Shown here: piece after piece, positions 1 through 6,200 of the stretch
Numbering within the stretch: the stretch's first letter is position 1
Layout: the number at the start of each line of letters is the position of its first letter
Assembly: GCA_030837395.1 (NCBI GenBank)
Contig: JAUPKO010000785.1
Span: 1-7,875 of the forward strand
Reading direction: 5' to 3'
DNA from: Actinomycetota bacterium
GTDB taxonomy: Bacteria; Actinomycetota; Actinomycetes; S36-B12; UBA10799
Length of the DNA: 7,875 nt
The notes under the pieces: model-generated
Told to the model about the DNA's origin: nothing
The model's database searches: none
Seen by the model: only the letters and a program-made list of their open reading frames with translations
Made by a program: the position numbers and the translations under genes

Positions 1-73
1 AGGACCGATGATCGTCCCCGTCAACCGAAGATGATCAGCGCACCTGAGCTGCGACGGACCCTCCCCGTGGACC

Positions 74-481
74 TTGTCAAGGACCAGCCACCTGCGGAAA
101 CGAAGTTGGCACAAGCTCATTGGAACAGCCAAGGAGCTCCTGGAGTCCGTGGCGAAGTTCGTGTTGGAGGAGCACGGCTTCCCTATCGACCGAAGGATGG
201 ATTTCGGCCAACTCTGGCACCTGGCGCGCGAGAGGCTGAACATCCTGCCTGAGCAGGTCGACCCCGACATCCCCGGGGCAAAGTCGATCAAGAAGATCCA
301 CGGCAGCACCTGGAACATCGCCGAACAGGTCAACGAGCTGCGCAACCTTCAGGGGACCGGCCACGGCAGGACGCTGCCGGCGGGCGTGTCTGAGGACCTA
401 GCCCTGCTCGTCGTGCGGGAGGCATGCACCGTGGCGGAGTACATGCTGAACCTGCTCGAGCGCAGCCACGGCCGCCGCTGA
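74..481 (+). CDS. Abi_C-like abortive-infection family protein, N-terminally incomplete or frame-disrupted
   Basis: The 135-residue product from TTG 74 matches my recollection of the abortive-infection C-terminal (Abi_C) domain: an opening helix IGTAKELLESVAKFVLEE (residues about 16-33), a middle segment, the hallmark NELRNLQGTGHGR (about 87-99), and a closing helix LALLVVREACTVAEYMLNLL (about 108-127). Family members I know run to about 250-290 residues, with a longer N-terminal region before the IG(T/S)AKEL helix. Here an in-frame TGA at 32-34 blocks extension and TTG 74 has no visible Shine-Dalgarno, so the start is a guess. Frame 1 is open from base 1 and could join this frame near 115-118 by a one-base shift, which would fuse ...LAQA to IGTAKELLES as in homologues. 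The molecular role of Abi_C is not well defined; it is found in phage-exclusion contexts. The domain call is fairly firm, intactness is not. Confidence 0.65.
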   Translation: MSRTSHLRKRSWHKLIGTAKELLESVAKFVLEEHGFPIDRRMDFGQLWHLARERLNILPEQVDPDIPGAKSIKKIHGSTWNIAEQVNELRNLQGTGHGRTLPAGVSEDLALLVVREACTVAEYMLNLLERSHGRR

Positions 482-837
482 CTGAGCTTCATGACAAGCC
501 CGCCAAGACGCGACTTGCGGCAGCTTCGCACGGCCGCTCGGCGGCAGATCCGGTTGTTTGCCTGCCGCCAGCACGGCGGGACGCTCGTCGCGGCTGATGG
601 AGTGTACACACAGCGGCTGCGGCACCGAAGACCAGAGCGGCCTCGTGGTCACCTCCGCTTGGATTCTCGCGGCGGCTGTGCCCAGGGTAGGGGTCGGAGG
701 TTCTGCTCGATTCAGACAATCACGATCGCGTTGGGCGCTTGCTCTCACCTGCCGTGGAGGTCTCGTTCTGGCCACCAACCTCAACTGGCTGCGATAACCC
801 GCATCGAGCACCGAGGCCTGGCTCTAGTGTCTGACTG
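482..837. other. Intergenic stretch, no supported gene
   Basis: Reading frames exist on both strands (for example 491-841 + and 398-811 -). Their products are rich in Arg, Cys, Trp and Pro in a patternless way, contain no domain I recognise, and overlap each other, as expected of non-coding high-GC DNA. The end of the stretch supplies the promoter candidate for the next gene. A decayed gene remnant cannot be excluded. Confidence 0.5.
825..830 (+). promoter_or_regulatory. Candidate -10 box for a leaderless GTG start
   Basis: TAGTGT fits the actinobacterial TANNNT -10 pattern and ends 7 bases before the GTG at 838. No Shine-Dalgarno is visible between it and the start, and an in-frame TGA at 832-834 rules out an upstream start. 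This is the layout of a leaderless transcript, common in actinomycetes. No convincing -35 is seen around 801-807. Confidence 0.4.
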
Positions 838-1194
838 GTGACCTTCCCGTTCCGGCTGCTGCACGAGGCGCTGACGAATTTGTCGCTGCCACCAGACCGG
901 CAGCGACAAGAGTTGACAGGCACGGTCGTCACCGACGAACTCGCCCTCGATCTGGACTATGCAGTCAGCAGTCTCAACTACGAGATGGACCGCACCGGAG
1001 TGCGTCTCGACCCCGCTCTCCTAGCCGCTCTCAGCACACTGAACGACTCCCTGACGGCACCACCCACCGACGAATTCTGGGATGCCGCGCTCGACGATCA
1101 CCCGGTCTGGGCAACCGCCCGTGCCACAGCCGCGGCGCTCCTCGCACAGGTCCCGTTACAGGAGACCGGCACTGACTTCACAGACACGCCCTGA
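838..1194 (+). CDS. Small conserved-looking protein of unknown function
   Basis: Encodes 118 residues, acidic and Leu/Ala-rich, probably all helical and soluble, with no signal peptide or membrane segment. GTG 838 is the only plausible start because TGA lies in frame at 832-834. The product has the composition of a true actinobacterial protein: balanced residues, an amphipathic run TDELALDLDYAVSSLNYEMD (residues about 32-51), then a Leu-rich helix (about 59-71) and a motif DEFWDAALDDHPVW (about 77-90). I do not recognise the family and assign no function. It converges on the minus-strand gene 36 bp downstream. The lack of a Shine-Dalgarno and the -10 box just upstream suggest leaderless expression. 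Confidence 0.7.
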   Translation: MTFPFRLLHEALTNLSLPPDRQRQELTGTVVTDELALDLDYAVSSLNYEMDRTGVRLDPALLAALSTLNDSLTAPPTDEFWDAALDDHPVWATARATAAALLAQVPLQETGTDFTDTP

Positions 1195-1230
1195 CGGCGG
1201 CAGAGGAGGATGTACACACGCCCTACATGA
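1195..1230. terminator. Convergent intergenic gap with a small hairpin
   Basis: The 36 bp between two convergent stop codons contain ATGTA (1210-1214) facing TACAT (1224-1228) around a 9-base loop. The stem is only 5 bp and A/T-rich, so a shared bidirectional terminator is possible but weak. No T-tract follows on either side. Confidence 0.2.
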
Positions 1231-1575
1231 TCAGTTCGGCGAGATGACCAGCTTGATTTTGCCGGAAGCACGCAACTGCCTGCCCGCGTAGTCCACAAGC
1301 CTCTGCAGCCACGGAGCCAGCACGTCATCGTCGAGTCGCTCGGCGACGAAAGTGACTTCGTCGACGAACGCCTCGATCAGCGGGCGCGACAGAGTCGTGT
1401 CGTCGGCCCTGAGGTTGGACAGCACGTGCAACTCGTAAGCCTTCGCGACGAACACCAGCCGGTCGAAGAGTCGCTCGGGAATCCACACCCCCTGATCAGG
1501 ATCGTTCGCGAACACCCCCGTAAGCGGATCGTCCTCGTAGGCCTCAGCGCGCAGCCGATCACCGAATCGTTCCAC
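1231..1575 (-). CDS. Small acidic protein of unknown function
   Basis: With the GTG at 1573-1575 this encodes 114 residues. That start is chosen because GGAAGGA lies 7 bases upstream (1583-1589, minus strand) and because the in-frame extension toward 1785 is Arg/Cys-rich and looks non-coding. The product is acidic and helical: MERFGDRLRAEAYEDDPLTG, then a Trp-Ile-Pro turn, an amphipathic helix RLFDRLVFVAKAYELHVLSN (about 37-56), a second helical run IEAFVDEVTFVAERLDDD (about 67-84), and a basic tail ending KLVISPN. No signal peptide, membrane helix or catalytic motif is visible, and I do not recognise the family. It diverges from the AbiTii gene across a 333-bp region holding an inverted repeat, so one regulator could act on both. 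It converges on the gene at 838-1194. Confidence 0.65.
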   Translation of the reverse strand: MERFGDRLRAEAYEDDPLTGVFANDPDQGVWIPERLFDRLVFVAKAYELHVLSNLRADDTTLSRPLIEAFVDEVTFVAERLDDDVLAPWLQRLVDYAGRQLRASGKIKLVISPN

Positions 1576-1582
1576 CAGCCCA

Positions 1583-1589
1583 TCCTTCC
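1583..1589 (-). promoter_or_regulatory. Ribosome binding site that fixes the start of the minus-strand gene
   Basis: On the minus strand GGAAGGA sits 7 bases before the GTG at 1573-1575. It favours this start over the TTG at 1783-1785 and the GTG at 1597-1599. Confidence 0.55.
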
Positions 1590-1669
1590 GTTGGACCACG
1601 CAGGCCGGCCACACAGAGTGATCCTCTCCACCGGCCCAGCACGCCGGTCGGCGGCATGATCGGGCATTG

Positions 1670-1694
1670 CTTGAGGCATCGACCTTGCCTCGAG
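1670..1694. promoter_or_regulatory. Hyphenated palindrome in the divergent intergenic region
   Basis: CTTGAGGCA (1670-1678) faces TGCCTCGAG (1686-1694) across 7 bases; eight of nine positions pair perfectly and the ninth is G-T. It lies between the divergent genes starting at 1575 (-) and 1909 (+), where an operator would be expected. It could equally be an RNA hairpin. No regulator gene in the window is an obvious partner. Confidence 0.35.
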
Positions 1695-1702
1695 CACGCT
1701 GC

Positions 1703-1721
1703 GCGGTGGCGCTTCCGCCGC
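1703..1721. repeat. GC-rich inverted repeat
   Basis: GCGGTGG (1703-1709) can pair with CCGCCGC (1715-1721) around a 5-base loop, with one G-T pair. It follows the 1670-1694 palindrome by 8 bases. Short GC-rich hairpins arise often by chance at this base composition, so significance is low. Confidence 0.25.
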
Positions 1722-1895
1722 GGTCGTGTCGCATGCGCGTCGCCGGGCAGACTCTGACGAGTGTCTCCTCTGATGACGAGGCCAAGGGACACCAGTCAGT
1801 AAGACCGTTCGCCTGCTACAAAGGGGGCCAGTGAGACTTGGCTGCCCGGGTCGGCACGCGCTTCCGTCTGCTCCTGTGCCACCTGGAGCCGGTGC

Positions 1896-1900
1896 GAGGA
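1896..1900 (+). promoter_or_regulatory. Ribosome binding site of the AbiTii gene
   Basis: GAGGA is 8 bases before ATG 1909 and selects it over ATG 1900 (which overlaps the GAGGA) and over the upstream GTG at 1831, whose extra 26 residues (Pro, Gly and Cys-rich) look untranslated. Confidence 0.6.
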
Positions 1901-1908
1901 TGCTCTCC

Positions 1909-2889
1909 ATGACTCAGAGGCAGGACGGGCTGCTTGCTCAGCTCGAAGCGGGCGTACTCGACGACAAGGTGTCACTGTCCTCACTATTACAGAAATGCAT
2001 CGTTCTCGGAGGGCAGGCCGGGTCCACGAGGATGCGCGAGTGGGCGCGTCGGGAGCTGAACGGATATGTTGGGAAGGACGATATCCCAGAATATCGTCGC
2101 ATTCCAACAATTCTGATTGCTACAATCACTAATAATGCCGGCTATCACCCAATGCCGCAACAGATACGTCCCTCCGACATTCCGAAGCAGATTCGCGAGA
2201 TGATCGAAAAGGATGTGGACATTGAGATTGCCGTTTTGGGCGGAGGGGTTGGCGAATTGGAGGCTTTGGCTCGCCAAGGAAAGGCGGAACATCACATAAT
2301 CCCCTCCTGGGAGGGATTCATTCAAGATGTCATGAACAAGCACAACATGGCGCCGAATAGTCGCATTGCCATGGTGTATTGGTCGGTGCCGAATGCGTCG
2401 ATTGAGGGTCTCCTCGTACGGATCCGCACCGCCTTGGCTGAACTGGTCGCTGAGTTGGACGTGTTGATGCCAGAGGGTCAGGTAGTTCCCGATAAGCTCA
2501 TGGCGGACCAGGTAACTCAATTAGTAATCAGTGGTGATAGAGCCGTGATACATCAGAGATCGCAACAGGTCGGAGGAGGCGACAGCATAGGATCTCACGC
2601 AGTTGGGCCCGTGACTATTTCCGGTGACCACGGCACTGCTATCGGTAGCCAGACCGCCAGCGGCAATGACTCCAGCATGGTGGGGAGTCAGGCAGTGCAT
2701 GGTGACCACAGCGCCGTTACGGGAAGGGATGCCTCTGCCGCGGCTCGGTTGGAAGCGGAGGGTTGGTGGCGTCGGTTGCGCAAGCGAGGGGCGGTCGTCG
2801 CCTTCAGCACCATAATCGGGGCTATCGCGGCCGTCATTGGAAGCGTGGTCGCAGTGTTGGCTTGGACTGGGTGGACGCCCTGGCGGTAG
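1909..2889 (+). CDS. AbiTii-domain protein with YadA-like repeat and C-terminal membrane anchor
   Basis: Encodes 326 residues. Residues about 20-190 resemble the AbiTii domain, named after AbiT of lactococcal abortive infection: SLSSLLQKCIVLGGQ, then the signature WARRELNGYVGKDDIPEYRR (45-64), an IRPSDIP segment (86-92), and a long helix LVRIRTALAELVAELDVL (169-186). Residues 209-277 form five consecutive 13-15 residue units with Gly-Asp at the start and Ile/Val-Gly-Ser inside, resembling the beta-roll of trimeric YadA-type proteins. Then come RRLRKR (288-293) and one hydrophobic helix (about 294-319). The basic patch before the helix predicts an N-in tail anchor, leaving the AbiTii and repeat domains in the cytoplasm. 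No catalytic motif is seen. GC is much lower than around it (25 of 60 bases at 2101-2160), suggesting transfer. The AbiTii call is from memory of the family and fairly firm; the repeat fold is inferred. Confidence 0.85.
   Translation: MTQRQDGLLAQLEAGVLDDKVSLSSLLQKCIVLGGQAGSTRMREWARRELNGYVGKDDIPEYRRIPTILIATITNNAGYHPMPQQIRPSDIPKQIREMIEKDVDIEIAVLGGGVGELEALARQGKAEHHIIPSWEGFIQDVMNKHNMAPNSRIAMVYWSVPNASIEGLLVRIRTALAELVAELDVLMPEGQVVPDKLMADQVTQLVISGDRAVIHQRSQQVGGGDSIGSHAVGPVTISGDHGTAIGSQTASGNDSSMVGSQAVHGDHSAVTGRDASAAARLEAEGWWRRLRKRGAVVAFSTIIGAIAAVIGSVVAVLAWTGWTPWR
2533..2739 (+). repeat. In-frame coding repeat, five units of 45, 45, 39, 39 and 39 bp
   Basis: Units are 2533-2577, 2578-2622, 2623-2661, 2662-2700 and 2701-2739 inside the AbiTii gene. 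The third to fifth encode GDHGTAIGSQTAS, GNDSSMVGSQAVH and GDHSAVTGRDASA, an exact 13-residue period. At DNA level the units have diverged, though GGTGACCAC recurs at 2623 and 2701 (two units apart). The pattern of small residues with alternating Ile/Val and Ala fits a parallel beta-roll better than a random linker. Confidence 0.65.
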
Positions 2890-2938
2890 TCCTCCAGCGG
2901 GGGCGCAGGGGCATCCTGCCACCGAACGGGAGCGACGT

Positions 2939-2989
2939 GACTCTGGCGAGGGCGTGTCAGCTGTGTCGCCCGCGGGTCGCCGGAGAGTC
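2939..2989 (+). terminator. Large bulged hairpin, probable terminator of the AbiTii gene
   Basis: GACTCT (2939-2944) pairs AGAGTC (2984-2989), GGCGA (2945-2949) pairs TCGCC (2977-2981), and GGGCG (2950-2954) pairs CGCCC (2967-2971). That gives 16 bp in three segments, a 2-base and a 5-base bulge on the right arm and a 12-base loop. It lies 49 bases past the stop. There is no T-tract, as is usual for actinobacterial hairpin terminators. Confidence 0.45.
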
Positions 2990-3088
2990 TGGCCGGACGC
3001 TTCTCGCAGGTGAGGGGCATGCGTGAGTCGGTCTGTATAACCGCCGCCGGCCCGCCCTTGAACTGAGCCGACGCCCAAGCGGTGCTGC

Positions 3089-3101
3089 GACAACGGTTGT
3101 C
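3089..3101. promoter_or_regulatory. 13-bp perfect palindrome, possible operator
   Basis: GACAAC-G-GTTGTC is a perfect 6-1-6 inverted repeat about 84 bp upstream of the -10-like box at 3185. A dimeric repressor could bind it, but the site is single and short, so chance is a real alternative. Confidence 0.25.
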
Positions 3102-3184
3102 CGGACCGTCCCCTGTGGCTGGCAAGGTAACGGCCCGTCAGCGACAAGCAAGCGTCGCCGGGTCGTGATCGCGGCAGATGAGGC

Positions 3185-3190
3185 TACGAT
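3185..3190 (+). promoter_or_regulatory. Weak candidate -10 box for the STAND-nuclease gene
   Basis: TACGAT matches TANNNT and would put the transcript start near 3197. No recognisable -35 is present 17-18 bp upstream. Support is limited to position and the six bases. Confidence 0.2.
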
Positions 3191-3259
3191 TCGGGACGCA
3201 GGTTGCCGGGTTGGCTCGGCGGGTTAAGCCGCTGGTGATCGAGCAGTCGAAGGGTTGGG

Positions 3260-6200
3260 ATGGCCTCCGGCCGTGACTGCAGCTGCGAGGCCGAAGACCG
3301 CTCCGAATCTAGGATAAGTGCGGTACACGCAGCGGAGGGGCTGTTGATCATCGGTGCGGTCGAACGCCAGGTCCAGGGCGCGGACGACGAAGAGCCCGTG
3401 CCTGTGGACGGTGACGGCTTTCTTGACATCGGCACGACCACCGGGATCACCCCTGTCTGCGACCTCGCCGGGCGGCCAGGGAGCTTCGTGCTGCTCGCGC
3501 CGGGTGGTGTCGGAAAATCCGTTGTCCTTCAGGAGTTGCGGCGATGGGAGGATGGCCTCCTGGTCGACCTCATCGGGCTCCACGGCGTCGAAGTTGGGCG
3601 GGTAGTCGGCGCGGCGGTCGCATCCGGGAAGCCGATCTACCTCGACGCTTTGGACGAGGCTCTTGTGACCGAGCCAGCTCTCGTCCGGCTGCTGAACCGC
3701 GCGATGTCCGAGTCCGACAATGGTGCGGTCAAGTGGCGATTGGCGTGCCGCCCTTCGGCCTGGACGCCTGCGTTTGTCGAGGGCGTCAAGAAGATTGAGA
3801 AGCTGCGCCTGCTGCCGATGACGCGTGATTCGGCCCGTCGTCTGCTCGCTTCCCTTGATGTGGACGAGGGCTTCCTTGACGCGCTGGCCGCAGCGGGACA
3901 GAGCCGGTTGAGCGCCTCGGTGTTGCACTTCATCGCGGCAGCCCGGCAGTGGCAGGAGGACGGTCGTCTTCCTGGTCGGCGTACGGATATCTTGGAGTCT
4001 GAGGTCCAGCGGCTGCTGGCCGAGCGGGAGGACCTCCGGCAGCCGTTGAGGACAGGCGCTGACCTGCGGCGCCGGACGGCTGGCCGACTGGCCTTCTTCG
4101 CCGCGTTCGGCGGCGTCGGTCGGTTCGCGTTTCGCACTAGCGCGGGTCAGCCCGCCGCCGCGATCGCCGAGCTGCCGACCGCGCCCGAGCCTGACCGCCC
4201 CGATGCCACGATCGGACGCGAGGTCTATGAGGAGGTACTGGGCAGCGCGCTATTCGACACTGCGCCGCGGGACACCGTCGCCTTCCGGCACCAGGAGTAC
4301 ATCGACTACCTCGCCGCGAAGTATGTGGTGGACCGGACGCCCGTGCGGTACCAGGTCGCAGCCCTGCTCAATCTGACCGACGGGGTGCTGCCGCGCTCGA
4401 TGACCGCGGTCGCGGCGTGGATGTTGGCGCTCCGACCGGAGCTCGTCGACGTGATAGCCCCCGCCAACGCAACGGCCTTGATCCAATCCGAAGTCGACCT
4501 GCCGCCAGCCGCCCGGCTGGCGGTCGTGGACGCGCTCCTCACGGACGCGAGGGAACACGACGTACCGCCAGCATGGTCCCTGGATCTGTCGGTCGTCGTC
4601 CACTCCGAGCTGGAGCACCAACTCACCAAACGGCTGACGACCGGGGTCACCGGGCCGTTCGAGGCATGGTGGATCTGTCGGCTCGCCCTAGCCGGACGCG
4701 TCTCTGCGGCCTCCCCCGCGGCGCTGATGATCGCGCTCGACGGCCGGTTTCTGTCGTGGGCCCGCAGACCAGCGATCGCCGTGGTCGTCACCCTTGGTAC
4801 AGAGCCCGAACGTTCGGCCCTGCTCGACAGCATGAAGCTCGATACAGACGCGGACCCGGACGACGAGCTACGGGCCGGACTGCTGGATGGTCTCTACCCG
4901 CAGCAGATGCTCACCGCCCAGCTGCTGCCGTTCGTTACACGTCCGCGGAAGTCCAACTTCCTCGGTGCATACCGGAAGTTCCTTCGGGAATTTCCCGCTC
5001 GGATTCCGGACGCCGATCTACCCGAAGTTCTTGCCTGGGCGAGTGCACACTTCCGATCCCAGATCTCCGTCGAGTCTCGCCAGTGGGCGAGCGACGTGTC
5101 TGTCCGGCTCGTGCAGCGAGCCGTCGCCGCATGCGATGGCCCGGCGGTGCTGGAGCCGCTGGCCGAGCTCATCGTCCATCTGGCCGAACGCACCCGTATC
5201 GGCGCACCTTGGGAACAGGACACTGCCGGGCGCCGACGTCTGGTCCTCGCTGTCGCGGCGCGACTCGACGAACATCGATGGGCCACCCTCCTACGACTCG
5301 GTCTCCTCACCACCGACGACGTCGACTGGCTGACGAACATCGTCGATGATCACCGGTCAACTGAACACGACGCTCTGACCCGATGCCTTCACTGGCTGAT
5401 CGCCCCACCCACCGCGACGAACGACGAGCCGGAAGCAGACCAAGAGGAAGCCGAGGAGCGGCCCGACCCTGCCGCACTGCGAATGGCGATCTCCGCTGCC
5501 CGCCAGGACCTCGCCGCGTGGCCCGACATCCCCATCGCCCTCGTCCGGCGCGAAGAACCGAAGCCGCTGTTCTTCTGCGATCTCACCTCCCGACAGGGCT
5601 GGTCGCTGCTGACCACCGACGAGCAGCGGGAGATCCTCGACCGAGGCCTCGACTACGTGACCGGGCATTCGCCCCAGCCCAACCTGTGGCTGGGCAAGAC
5701 GAGCATCGGGCTTGACGTCATCCGCGACTGGTCCGGGGTTTACCTCCTCACGACGTTGGCCCACCACGCGGCAGAGCGCCTCCGGGACCTCCCCTCAACC
5801 GCGTGGGTGCGGTGGGCTCCTGCCATCGCGAACGCTTGGGCCCACCGAGATGAACACCTGCTGGGTGACCTCGCCAACCACGCTCCGGAGCAGGCGAAAG
5901 CTGCGATCCTCACCGCCGTGCGGGCTGCGCTGAACGACCGCCCCGAATGGCGACGCACGCCGCTGCACGAATTCTTCGCCCGTGACCTGGTGCCCGACCT
6001 GGCCCTCAACCTGCGTCAGCGCCGCTACCCCGACGACCAGAACGCCAACGCTCTCGCTTTCTTGACCGAGCATGACCCGGACCTGGCCGTTATCACGGCC
6101 CGAGCGGTGGCCAACGACGACGGCTCGCAGTTGTCTCATGCCGCGAACCGATACCTCGCCAGCATCGACAGCAGCGGCACGATCGACCGCCTACTGAGTG

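Larger units (their letters stand above)
2890..3259. other. Intergenic region between the AbiTii and STAND-nuclease genes
   Basis: These 370 bp contain no supported gene; the frame at 2521-3147 (-) runs through both this gap and the AbiTii gene and looks spurious. Visible elements are the hairpin at 2939-2989, a 13-bp palindrome at 3089-3101 and a -10-like TACGAT at 3185-3190. Together they suggest the two genes are transcribed separately. Confidence 0.5.

Noticed and set aside
491..841. A 116-residue plus-strand frame between the Abi_C gene and the gene at 838
   Set aside because: Arg-rich, domainless, no good ribosome binding site, and overlapped by equally long minus-strand frames.
602..1219. 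The sequence TGTACACAC at about 603 and again at 1211 as a direct repeat or attachment site
   Set aside because: Only nine bases are shared and flanks do not match; no integrase or element boundary accompanies them.
1576..1785. N-terminal extension of the minus-strand gene to TTG 1783-1785
   Set aside because: The added 70 residues are Arg/Cys-rich and low in structure, while GTG 1575 has a strong Shine-Dalgarno at 7 bases.
1831..1908. Upstream GTG start for the AbiTii gene
   Set aside because: The extra 26 residues are Pro/Gly/Cys-rich, and ATG 1909 has GAGGA at 8 bases.
2521..3147. A 208-residue minus-strand frame across the AbiTii 3' end and the gap
   Set aside because: Antisense to the AbiTii repeat and membrane helix; composition (Ser, Arg, Pro, His) is non-protein-like and no domain is visible.
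4417..5349. A 310-residue open frame on the plus strand inside the STAND-nuclease gene
   Set aside because: It is overwritten by the strongly supported 1298-residue gene; its product is Arg/Pro/Gly-rich with no domain, typical of a shifted high-GC frame.
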